Origin: Dermanyssus gallinae
Taxonomy: Eukaryota > Arthropoda > Arachnida > Mesostigmata > Dermanyssidae
DNA: 64,000 bases
NCBI GenBank assembly: GCA_003439945.1
Contig: QVRM01002457.1
Coordinates: forward strand, 107,501 to 171,500
Reading direction: 5' to 3'
Shown: positions 32,624 to 42,680 of the stretch, piece by piece
Layout: the number at the start of each line of letters is the position of its first letter
Position numbering within the stretch: the stretch's first letter is position 1
Notes under the pieces: model-generated
The model's database searches: none
What the model was told of the DNA's origin: nothing
What the model saw: the letters and a program-made list of their open reading frames with translations, nothing else
Position numbers and translations under genes: made by a program

Positions 32624-35423
32624 ATGCATTTAGGCTTACACGCCACCTCGAGCGGCCAAAGAGCCGTTCGCCTAGTCCACTTAACCACACGTAGCATTAG
32701 GTCGACTCAGAAGTTTCAGGAAATTGCCTCAACGCTTGCTCCCCTCCATGATATAATTGTACTCAGTGAGACCTGGCTACGCCCGGAAGAGGTCGTTTAT
32801 TACCATATTGATGGTTATGATAGGGTTTCGTGCTGCAGAGAGAAAAGAGGGGGGGGGGGTTACTAATACTTTTCAGAAGCAATTTTAAGCTCATTTCGGT
32901 CCACCAAAGCCCGCTGACAACAGCTGAGTCCATAACAATCGAGCTAGATCACCGCCCATACTCTCTCAAAGTAACTGCTGTGTACCGTCCACCCGACCGG
33001 CCTCTTACCGATTTTATTGATGAACCTGACGTCTTCTTAGATAACCACCAACACCATGTGGTACTTGGGCATATGAACGTACATCACACAATGGACGACG
33101 ACCCTCACTTAATAAATACGACGCTGAATTCATTTGGCTTCCGCAGTATAATTCAAGAGCCTACGAGATTGACACCACCACGCGCCCTCGATCACATCTA
33201 CACCGATCTGGAAGTTGATGCGTCAGGCACCTCCGACCTCAGTGTTAGCGACCATCTTGCTATCTGGTGTCGAATACCGCTTGTCTTGAATCGCCGTCCC
33301 TCAACGAAGGCAATTCGGACCGACACCAGATTATTAGACACATAATTCGAAATGACACTTGGACTCCGGTGTACTTGGCTCGAGACGCTGAAACAAAATA
33401 TAATGAGTTCCTTGACCGTCTAATGGAGCTCATCGATACATGCTCATCAAGAACACACCGACGCCACAAAACACAGTGCATACACCCGGAGCTAACAAAT
33501 CTTATCGCCGAGAGAGATCGCTTGTGGCGCTCTTTGCAGAGCATTCGTAAACGATCCCCGAACAGCATACGCGTACTGAGACTGCGAGAAGAGTACAACA
33601 AGATGAGAAATAAAGTGCAAAATCGACGGACCAAACTGGAGCGCCATCGACTTCGGGGTATGGTCGATAGGAACTCGACCAACGGCCGACCGATCTGGAA
33701 AGTTGTGCGGCGCGCAAAACAGGTTGACAAAGTGCCCCCGGTGCCCAAGCTGGATATTGACGGCGAAGCGATCACGGAGCCCGCGAAGGTCTCAGAGGCC
33801 TTTAACATTTTTTCACTAATAGTGTCGCCTCATCCTTGCCAAATAATCCCATAAATGAGCGTGTTATTAAAGAAAATCTACCAGAACACACCGCGACGAT
33901 TTTCAGTTTTAAAAAGGTGACGTAACTACAAGTGTTAGTTTTACTTAATTACTTAACGGTATTGGGGATCCAGTAGCCGACTACGACGGTTTGCATCTCA
34001 CATTATCCACCACGTAAGATCTCACATCGCTGATCCCCTGACACACATAATGAATGCCATGATAGAAGAAGCAGCGTATCCTAGCCGCTTAAAGATCGCC
34101 AGAGTGGTGCCGATCCACAAAGGTGGTAGTATGAGCGACCCGTCAAACTACCGTCCAGTGAGTGTTTTACCTGTCTTAAATAAGATTAATGAAAAAACAC
34201 TTGTTAGCCAAATGACGAGGCATCTCGAAAGCAACAACATGCTCTCGGGCAACCAATTTGGATTTCGCAAAAACCGGGGCACAGGTCATGCTGTTATGCG
34301 GCTAGTTGAGAGTACCCGTTTCGAGTTAGATAAAGGACTATTTTGTGCAGCACTTTTTTTAGATCTTAGACGCGCCTTTGACAGCGTTCGTTCAGATATT
34401 CTCCTACTTAAATTCAAGCACCTGGGCTTTGACGATCACGCTATTAAACTGCTATCGGCGTACTTCCTCGGGCGTCACCAGCTTGTGGACGTGGGGGGAA
34501 CCCGGTCGGAACTGCTGCCGGTTTTGCTAGGTATACCTCAGGGCTCGTGCATTGGCCCACTAGCCTTCCTCTGCTTTATAAATGATATGGAAAATATCGC
34601 ACGAGGAGCCGCTATCATTTATGCTGACGACAGCACTTTTAAATATGTTGGGCAGTCTGGTGAGGAGGTACACCGGGTGATGATGCAGGATGTCACTGCC
34701 CTAAACGCTTGGTGTGCAGCAAACCGTATTGCTATTAATGCAAAGAAAACTCAAGTGATGGTCTTTGGACAGGGTAACGCCATTCCTCGAATGCCACCTG
34801 TAATCATAAATGGCCACCTGATACAACCCAGCGACTGTGTCAAGGTCCTGGGTGTAACAGTAGATGCAAAACCCTCTGGCAACGCGCATGTAGAGACCCT
34901 TATCCGTCGACTTGCTGTCATCACAAACTCATTAAGATACATCAAGAACCAAATTGCAGCATCTTCATGCAAGCTGCTCTACAACGCCTGTTTCTTGAGT
35001 CACCTTTCGTACGGATCGGAATTCTGGACTGCCTGCAGTAAGGGTTGGGCGGAGCGACTGAGTGTGGCACAGGGGCGCTTTCTTCGTATGTTTCGGGGAT
35101 CGGCCAGTCGAGAGAGAAAACAACACAATATATTAGATATAGAAAATACTATGCGCTATTTAACCTTGATAGGGATTTTTAAGAATATCCATAGGATTGG
35201 GCCGAAGATACTAGAACGTGATCGCCTTGGAGGGGCGAGAGAGACCAGAGCATCTAACACGGTCACACGGAAGATCCGCATGCATCGAAGCAGCAAGGGC
35301 AGCCAAGCTTTTGGCGTGCGAGCTGTCAGAGAGTGGAACACTCTTCCGGTTAGCTTGCGTTGTTTGAAATCCTTAAATAACTTCAAGGAGAATTTAAAGT
35401 CACATCTATTACCCCGTCAATAA
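32624..35423 (+). pseudogene. LINE-A ORF2: endonuclease and reverse transcriptase, frameshifted
   Basis: ATG at 32624. The APE-type endonuclease reads IIVLSETWLRPEE, then shifts frame at a G run (32849-32859) to GGGLLILFRSN, VTAVYRPPDRPLTDF, VVLGHMNVHH, ALDHIYTD and SDHLAIW. The usual GD.N catalytic Asp is His in GHMN. More shifts occur near 33300 and 33815, then comes AFNIFF and a damaged linker. From about 34010 the frame is open to 35423. Numbered from the ATG at 34050: NYRPVSVLPVLNK (33-45), FLDLRRAFDSV (103-113, motif A), GIPQGSCIGPLAF (161-173, motif B), YADD (191-194, motif C), then INAKKTQVMVFG and VKVLGVTVD. The C terminus ends REWNTLPVSL...SHLLPRQ. The RT part appears catalytically complete; the whole ORF is not. 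Confidence 0.88.
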
Positions 35424-35630
35424 TGGATACACTAGTCTTCCTAAATTGACCCTCGCATAGAGGTAAACACAAGTAATTTTATTCCGGTTGCAACTTTTTA
35501 CCAACACAATGGTAACTGTAGTAGGTTTAAATTACTATATCCTCCTTGCAAATATTTGTAAATGTATGAAACAACATACCATTGTAATTGTGTATATAAT
35601 AAATAAATGACCTTGTTTAGAAAAAAAGCA
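35424..35630 (+). other. LINE-A 3' UTR and tail
   Basis: AT-rich, about 200 bases from the ORF2 stop. AATAAATAAATG near 35599 could act as a polyadenylation signal, and a 7-A run (about 35622-35628) marks the likely end. The tail is plain A, unlike LINE-B, whose ends run into TA arrays. Confidence 0.6.
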
Positions 35631-36294
35631 AGATAAGTAATACCAACGTAAAATAGCAATTTATAAGTGTGGGATTTCCAGTAATGACGTCCAGGTTCCG
35701 GACATATTGGAGAGATGAAGAAAAAAACTGATTGTTATATTTTCGTATGTATTGAGAATGGTCATACTAAACTTTTCTTAAAGGCGCGTCATGAGAAGAA
35801 TATTCTTCCAAAGATTGTAGCGACAAAAGGAACGCTGAACCATATGCTCCTATGGAGAGTAACCCGCCATCTGGTAACTCTCTCTCATCTGGTAGTCCGG
35901 TTAACAGACTAAGCATTTTCTTAAATAATAATAATAATAATAATAATACTAATAATACGATAAAGACGTCTGACTGACCTTGTATTTTCTTTGGTGCGAC
36001 TTCAACCGCGCGGCTGTGTTGAGATGATGCTCCTGCAAAATAGTGCATTTTCCGCGGTTTGAGTACGACTTCCTCGAACACTGTTGTATCAGTGAATGCG
36101 TGCATGGTTAGGTGTTGATGGGGGGCACGATGTATGCGCAGAGTTACATGCCTCAGTTACCTCTTCGAGCAATCAGGCTCTGATTGATCTCCTCGTGGCG
36201 TTCAAATTGATAACATTACCGCCAGCGTCAGCTGTTTATATACGTACCTTTACTGGAAGGGACTAGTTAACAGGGCATCATACTCAAGTGTTGA
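35631..36294. other. No recognisable gene; small (AAT)n run
   Basis: Contains AAT repeats at about 35925-35957. Open segments on both strands lack motifs. Confidence 0.6.
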
Positions 36295-36370
36295 GGTGCC
36301 GTAATCTAGATGGCAGCGCCGCTAGCTACACGCTTGGTGAACCGAGTTCAAATTCCATACATTGTTTTTT
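36295..36370 (+). mobile_element. Possible tRNA-headed SINE fragment
   Basis: AGATGGCAGCGCCGCTAGCT could be a decayed box A region and CCGAGTTCAAATTCC (about 36342-36356) is a box B-like T arm, followed by a T run at 36365-36371. If transcribed by polymerase III it would terminate at that T run. A single weak copy; chance resemblance is possible. Confidence 0.3.
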
Positions 36371-36599
36371 TCATTTATTTTAAGACGATTGCAAAATGCC
36401 GGTAAAACGCACTCCACCACGCCACCAAACGCTATGAGAGTGAAGCGCCGGATTTGCTGGCATGCCAATGTCAGCAGATCGTCGGCAAATGATCAATTTG
36501 CATCGTTGGAATCATGGAGACGGGCGGTCGCAAAATCCGCGTTGTTGGAGGACGAGAAAAGCGCGCTGCATCGAGTCCCATCGAGCACGTGAAAACCAA

Positions 36600-38958
36600 A
36601 AATCCGATGAGCAATTGTCAGCGTCAGCAACTGATCGCGTAACCTTAACGTTCACAGGCAATCGCTTTCCATCGGAGATCTGCTTGGATCTAAAGAAGCA
36701 TGGGGCGGGGCTGTGTTATACTGCAACCCAACGCAGTCTTTTAGATTATACAGCATCGATCACTTTGCCGCAGACTGCAAGGCCCCGAAGCCAAAATGTA
36801 GATAATGTGGCCCGCTGAAACGCCTTAGGAAAGCATGCAAGGCTTAGGCCAAATGTTGCCCACGCAACGGCGAGCATGGCGCCACGTATGGTTCGTGTTC
36901 CGTTCGATTGAGCCGTATAGATATGATGAAGCTGGGCTCTCGGAATACTATGCGCAGTTGGTTATCTGTGGTGAAAATTTGCATAAGCGTGAATAACGGC
37001 GCGCTAAGCACGCAAGAAGTGGGCTTGAGGGCAAAGCGTATGGAAAAAGGCGAAAAAGTGCTGCCTTCAGTGGACATTTCTGCAGATCTTGTACAAGGTT
37101 TGCTAGACAAAGTCGTTCTTTGTATCATCAAAGCGGTTCAAACAGTGGTAACCAATATTTTTGAAAAGTTATTCCCCTCTCTGCTCTTAAACGCTACCGA
37201 AAGAGAGATGGGTAGTGACTCGAGTAAAGCTGCTGGAACTGTTTTCCTCGCAAAAACCTTGCAACACTCTATTAAAGCCTTCTTGCGCGGCTTGCGTAGC
37301 AGCAACAAATGCACCAGTACAAAAACAACCGCAATATACCCGATACAAGATATCGTTACTTAAATTATCCTTATGGAACTGTGAAGGCATTAAACCAAGC
37401 TACCGCTTCTTCCTTTAGCTGATCAGTATAACGTGTTGGTTCTTACTGAGACATGAGCCACCAAACCCACACGGTCGTCCCTAGTTGGTGTATAACGAAA
37501 TGTCTGGTACAAACAGAGGGACCGGGTAGAACAAGTGAGGGAGTTGCTATATTGTATACTAGCAAGCTCTATGGCTCAACACATACTACAAAAAAGATAA
37601 CTACGTAGTTTTTGCAGAAAACGCCATCAACGTGGTTGCAATAGTTCAGAAGTTATCGACTAATAGTAATCAGACATAAGCGATTCACCTTGCGCCCTGC
37701 TTCACTATTCTATTTAACGAGGTGATGAAAACGTCCCAACTACCCTCGGAATGGAAAACCAGTCTTCTTAACACTATCTCTAGATAGGGATCCGTTGTCT
37801 TTAGCATCTTAAGTTGTTCTTAGGTAGTGCAAAGAATAGAGTAATATTCAAACTTCTGTCGGCTATCCTAGCTCGTCAATTAAAACATTTCTTTGAGATT
37901 AACAGAAAGCTGCCGGAGCAACAACATGACTTTAGAAGAGGTCGCTCAAAAATGACAGCATGTGCTGTACCTCTAAATTCTACACAACGGACACTTCGAA
38001 CTAAAGAGGCGTATCTCTTTGCTGTATGCGTAGACTTTAAAGCGGCCGCACGATTATACTTGACAAGCTGGCTCTTTGCGGGGTTTGACTTGGTGCTATA
38101 CCCTCGCCGCCGATTGCAACAATCCCTTGCGACCTTGGAGCAATACGTTCATCGAAATAAGTTGGAGATAGATATAAATAAAACAAAGGCGATAAAGTTT
38201 AGACGTGGAGGGAAATTGGCTGGAATTAACAAACTTCGCTTCGGTTTAAAATCTATTGAATTTGTCTCACACGTCTCCCACTTAAAAACCATGTGCTTGT
38301 CTCGAGGTACGAACTTCTTGAGGCACATTGAGGAAATAATTCGAAAAGGCCTACAGTCCTTTAGTTGTATCCGAGACCTTCATAAACTATTCATGGACGT
38401 TGCCGTTAATCTCTTGAATCTGAAGATTGCGCCTACTGCTTCTTATAGTACAGGCGATATGGTCTTATATATCAAACTTAAACTTTAAGGCGTCTGACCA
38501 AATTAAGGCAACTTTTCTGAAGAAGGCGCTAGTCCCAACAGATTAGTCTGTATTTGCTGGCATCGTCTCCGCTATTTGCTGAGGATTTACAAAACATACA
38601 CGTTTTACCAAAAGGCGAGTACGCGTCTGAATGGGCGAATAACCTGCTCTTTTATGAAACCCAGGCAATAACGAATAGTTCGTGGAAGCGGTACAATTAT
38701 AAGAATATACACCTAATTGCACGATTTGCTGTACATGGCTTTTACATAAAGATCTCTATTTGAAAGAAGTTCCGTGAAATGTTCTTGTTATGCTTGTGCA
38801 AACTTTACGACGACAGTAGACTTATATCACCTTCAACAATGCGCTCGAGCGCCTCCGTTGACTCGACTTTTGAAACCGTGATGAAAATACGTATATGTAA
38901 ATGTGTGTTGTAAGCCAACCATCCGTTAATAAAGCTAAATAACGTAAAATCTCTCACT

Positions 38959-38959
<1 letters not shown>
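36600..38959 (+). pseudogene. LINE-B copy 1: decayed element with CCHC ORF1, EN and RT
   Basis: ORF1 remnants: DRVTLTFTGNRFPSEICLDL (about 36640), then zinc-knuckle remnants HFAADCKAPKPKC and KCCPRNGEHGATYGSC (about 36765-36900), as in I/Jockey-type ORF1 proteins. Endonuclease start: LSLWNCEGIKP and DQYNVLVLTET (about 37365-37460), followed by a large deletion. RT: FNEVMKTSQLPSEWKTSLLN (about 37715), LPEQQHDFRRGRSKMTACA, VCVDFKAAARLY. A deletion then removes motif B and most of motif C, joining to FDLVLYPRRRLQQSLATLEQ (about 38085). C-terminal part: LFAEDLQNIHVLPK to HLIARFAVHGFYIKI (about 38570-38755). The 3' UTR ends at CTCTCACTCT, directly against the TA array at 38960. Non-functional. Confidence 0.8.

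Positions 38960-39018
<59 letters not shown>
38960..39018. repeat. (TA)n array at the LINE-B copy 1 3' end
   Basis: Pure TA array of about 58 bases that begins exactly where homology to other LINE-B 3' UTRs gives out. Confidence 0.95.
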
Positions 39019-39019
<1 letters not shown>

Positions 39020-39293
39020 CTTGTTGTCTCACATCTTGCAAGCGCAAGTTAAAAAAATAACAAAAAACAAGTGGCTCAAGAGTAAGATTCGGGATGTCGA
39101 CATATTTAGTTATTTTATGCGATACGAAATAAATTAACTCTTCAGCTATTGGTTGGGGTTCTTTCATAGTGTACGACGTCGCTAATATGGCGCAAGCTAA
39201 CAGGCACTTGTCAGGAATGATTCGTTAAAAAGCCCTTTCTATGCTGCTAACGTATTTGCGAACGTCTATAGCTACTCATACCCATATTCTTCG

Positions 39294-39387
39294 TGTAAGC
39301 TTTGTAACATAGCTGCAATGGCTTTTATATAGCTATAGGTATTTATGATTAACTAGCCATACGTATGCTGCTGGTCTGTCACGGCTA

Positions 39388-39405
<18 letters not shown>
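39294..39405 (+). repeat. 110-bp direct repeat, unit 1
   Basis: TGTAAGCTTTGTAACATAGC through CACGGCTAATTTATATATA. Unit 2 is at 40104-40215 in the same orientation with about ten differences (TGTAAGCTTTGTAACACAGA through CACGGTTAATTTATATATA). Each unit ends in a TA array. Confidence 0.9.
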
Positions 39406-39427
<22 letters not shown>

Positions 39428-39460
39428 AACACCCTATATATATATATATATATTGGAAAC

Positions 39461-39530
<70 letters not shown>

Positions 39531-39553
39531 GTTTCCAATATATATATATATAA
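39390..39553. repeat. TA array carrying three copies of a GGAAACACCC motif in direct and inverted orientation
   Basis: Within the TA tract TTGGAAACACCCTATATATA occurs at about 39423 and again at about 39453. Its reverse complement TATATAGGGTGTTTCCAATA is at 39521-39540. The outer and inner motifs could pair as terminal inverted repeats around about 55 bases of TA. Confidence 0.9.
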
Positions 39554-40103
39554 TTAAATATATAGGACGTTTCTTTATCGATAGTAAACATTGTAGAGCT
39601 CGTTAAAGCAAATATGTTTTCCAATGGAACATGGTCTCTAAGAAGTCTTGTTTGGGAATGAGAGTTAAAATACTACAATTTGTGACACTGGTGTTTTTGC
39701 CCGATATAGGAGCATAAAATGTGCTGTTGCACGACATCCAGTCCTCCTATACAGAAACTATAGAAGCACACCGTCGTGTTCGTGAGAAAATTCTGCTTCT
39801 TCCGAAGAACATATAAGGCCGATAAGAAGATGCGACACGGTCATTTAGAAGAGAATTCGCCAAAAATAAAGTTCTTTATTAGCTTTCACGCCAAATACCT
39901 CAAAATCATTACATTACGACCACTCACCGCGCTCAAAGCTAACACATTCAGCCAAAAGCATTTAATCGATCATTTTGATACTAAACCTATGGCAAGGCGA
40001 GCTGTGGTTGCGGAGTCGGCGGGATGTTCACTTTAAGTGCATGTAAAATGACTGTGTGGCGACGCTTACTACCACCGACGTGTCGCGCGACAGCCGCAGC
40101 CCT
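39554..40103. other. Unrecognised segment between the 110-bp repeats
   Basis: Begins with TATAGGACGTTTCTTTATCG, which resembles the TATAGGGTGTTTCC motif of the neighbouring array. An 86-codon open frame at 39776-40036 (FVRKFCFFRRTYKADKKMRH...) has no recognised motif. This could be the decayed interior of a mobile element bounded by the direct repeats, but no transposase or RT signature was seen. Confidence 0.4.
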
Positions 40104-40215
40104 GTGTAAGCTTTGTAACACAGATGCAATGGTTTATATATAGCTATAGGTATATATGATTGATTAGTCATACGTATGCTTCTGGTCTGTCACGGTTAAT
40201 TTATATATATATATA
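40104..40215 (+). repeat. 110-bp direct repeat, unit 2
   Basis: See unit 1 at 39294-39405. Start-to-start spacing is 810 bases. It ends in a short TA array (40201-40217). Confidence 0.9.
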
Positions 40216-40388
40216 TAGGCAGTGATGGACAATATGGCAGCCTAGATCCAATGCGTTGAGTAGCGCTGGCACGAAATACACCCCCGATTCAGTAAACGCT
40301 TACTGTTATGAATATTTTAGATGCTTTTGTCATGTCAGGATGGCATTACATAGAGCGCGAGTATTGTTACGTATTTGCAATACTTGAA

Positions 40389-40389
<1 letters not shown>

Positions 40390-40483
<94 letters not shown>
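40390..40483. repeat. (TA)n array followed by a GA run
   Basis: TA array of about 94 bases with one ATACATATAT interruption, running into GCGAGAGAGAGAGGGGGCGG. Confidence 0.96.
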
Positions 40484-40485
<2 letters not shown>

Positions 40486-40710
40486 AGAGAGAGAGGGGGC
40501 GGGAGGGTAGATGTCAGGCATGAAGCGGTAATGACATTCCCGTTTAAAAAACGTTGGCCCGACAGCCCGCAAGCTTGTTGGGGCAGCTGATGTTGCCTCT
40601 TGCTCACTTTGAAGCCCTGTTCCATGAAGCTAAAAGTTTGCAGCCGCGGTGCCAATATGGGCAGCGCCAAGTGTATTATTGTCACAAAATGGGTAATCGA
40701 TATGAAGTTC

Positions 40711-40747
<37 letters not shown>

Positions 40748-41345
40748 CACACATATAAATATTCACACACGCCTACATATGAATGGGGTGATATGGTCTC
40801 CTATTGACAATTGCGATTTACATCAATATTCACACGTGTTAGAAAATACTTAAACGGATGAATGCAATGCACTGTGGCATTGGGCGTGTTAATAATGATT
40901 GTCAAATGGACAGGCCATTTCGATCAGACACGAGTTGTTATGTTGCAGTGCTACAGCCAGGAGGGCAGCTTTTTGTAAGCTCGTTCAGCACCAGTGGAAG
41001 TTAAGTATAGCGGACGCGCTCCCATATTTGGGGTTAGTTCTTGCTTGTTGGTCTCGCAGCTGTAGTGCTCAAGCTGCTAGTTTTTGTTGTTGTTATCGTT
41101 GTTGTTGTTGTGGTTGTGGTTGTTGTTGTTATTGTTGTGATTATTGTTCTTGTTGTTGTTGTTGCTGCGGTCGCATCTAATACAACTGGACTGACTTGCC
41201 ATTGTCACCGCTATAGATCACACCAGTCAGTATGAGCACGGGTTCAATATTTGGCCGGTGTGCTTTGTGCGCCGCTAGTAGGGGCAATCGTCGTTAATGT
41301 CTCGTTCATGATCATTTTCACTATTAGTGAGAGTATGTCATTCGA

Positions 41346-41383
<38 letters not shown>

Positions 41384-42243
41384 AGAAGTAAACAAGGGTC
41401 ACTCAACGGGTGGGGCAATATCGGCCGGCTTGGAAGTGAGGGGCGATGTCATTGTTGCAAACATTCGGGGACAGTTTGGAATACTTTGATGCTATGTTGT
41501 TGATATTCATTTCTACAAAAATACATTTGCCTAATCATAGGTACATGCATACATACACAGGTCCGCTCGTCTTCCAGCCCAGAACAACGCACAGAGCTCG
41601 CTTAGAGGCATACATATATGCGAATCGCCCCTCTGTGCGCCCGTGTTTTTGCAACGGCGGACACGTCTAGCTCCGATAAGGTGCCCGCGATCCGATTCGG
41701 GTTCGTTTCCTCTAAGCAGCTGTTCTTCCATTGGATGGTTCGTGGAATACCGCATCTTCGCTGGCTGACAACTATGACAGCAATACCACAATAACAGCAA
41801 ATTCGCTTAGGCGAAGCCGTTTCATGGACCTGACAGCCGCCGCCGCCGCCGACTTTAGCAACCGACCTTTAATGACGTCGAGATTTTTGGGTTTAATGGT
41901 TACGCACCCTTTTAATTTGTTCCGCCTCCGTATACCTTTGGTTGCGGTTGCTTGTGGTTTTTTATTCTGACGAAGCGATAGTCAGCGCGAAAAAGATAGA
42001 GAGCTATTTGTTGTCATCGGAGCAGTAGGTGTCGTCGGCATCGGTTTCGTCAAAATGGTCGCGAATCGCGAGAATAAAATTCGTTCAAGTATGCCGGCCT
42101 TTGTCGTTAGCGTACGTTATAGTCATAATGATGGTATCAGCGCTCGCACCAGAAGCAATAGGCTTTGGATAGTATGCCGGAAAACTTCCCGAGTACCGCT
42201 ACGGTGCGTTCAGTCCATGGTGGACTTCTGTGACCAGGGTCGA
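40484..42243. other. No firm gene; GTT array and mixed GC-rich DNA
   Basis: TA arrays at 40712-40745 and 41349-41381 and a GTT/TGT array at about 41081-41168 (Val, Cys or Leu runs depending on frame). Open frames around 40554-40853 and 41446-41970 lack motifs and paired splice signals. Confidence 0.5.
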
Positions 42244-42430
42244 GCCCGGTGGCGTGGTGATTCGCATGCCCTCGCGACCGGAGAAGACACATAGGTGCAG
42301 CACGGGCTCGAGCCCCACCGCTGCACATTTGCATTTCGGGGGTCCGTCTTACAAAGCAATACAAAAGCAAACCCGTGGACGTTAAATGTTGGCTGAGGGT
42401 TAGCCCGCTGAACAAGTTTAGAGACTAACC
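42244..42430 (+). mobile_element. SINE-2 copy 2, tRNA-derived
   Basis: The head GCCCGGTGGCGTGGTGATTC and box B GGGCTCGAGCCCC (about 42304-42316) lead into GCTGCACATTTGCATTTCGG, GGTCCGTCTTACAAAGCAAT, CCCGTGGACGTTAAATGTTG and GCTGAGGGTTAGCCC. All occur in the same order in the minus-strand copy at 22990-23190. The shared body beyond the tRNA head identifies the family. No A tail; the end near 42430 reads AAGTTTAGAGACTAAC, close to the TTTAGAGTACTAAGG end of copy 1. Confidence 0.85.
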
Positions 42431-42615
42431 GACGCACGGCCAAGCAGAAATACGGACATGTCGGGGTCGACACAGAGAAGCGCCGTCTCGTCTCGTCCAA
42501 CTGTGATGATTCCCTACGATGGCGGCGGTTGCCACTGTGGAATGGAAAGTTATGACTTGTTTGCGTATAAGTGAACGAGTGAGTCCACGTCTGTTCGATG
42601 TTTCGAGCTCCTTAA

Positions 42616-42680
42616 TGATGGCGGGGGCGGCGACGGCGGCAGCGGGGGTGGCAGCGGGGGTGGCAGCGGGGGTGGCCGCA
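42616..42680. repeat. 12-bp minisatellite, GC-rich
   Basis: About three to four tandem copies of GGCAGCGGGGGT in a GC-rich context. In frames it reads as Ala/Gly/Val or, on the minus strand, as Thr-Pro-Ala-Ala units (ATPAATPAATPAA). It could be part of a low-complexity exon, but no coding evidence decides this. Confidence 0.85.

Larger units (their letters stand above)
31441..35630 (+). mobile_element. LINE-A: nearly full-length non-LTR retrotransposon
   Basis: The element contains ORF1 (31487-32572), ORF2 with endonuclease and reverse transcriptase (32624-35423), and a 3' UTR ending in AATAAATAAATGACC and a short A run (about 35599-35628). The 5' UTR is short or missing; the 5' boundary is set where an older LINE fragment ends. 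It would transpose by target-primed reverse transcription at a nick made by its endonuclease. The copy is defective: one in-frame stop in ORF1, at least three frameshifts in ORF2, and an altered endonuclease residue. Clade is uncertain; the coiled-coil ORF1 and APE endonuclease fit the CR1/Jockey group in a broad sense. Confidence 0.9.

Noticed and set aside
39294..40215. LTR retrotransposon bounded by 110-bp LTRs
   Set aside because: No TG...CA ends, primer-binding site, polypurine tract, gag or RT between the repeats.
41041..41235. Hydrophobic valine-rich small protein
   Set aside because: Produced by a GTT array; the neighbouring frame gives a cysteine run from the same repeat.
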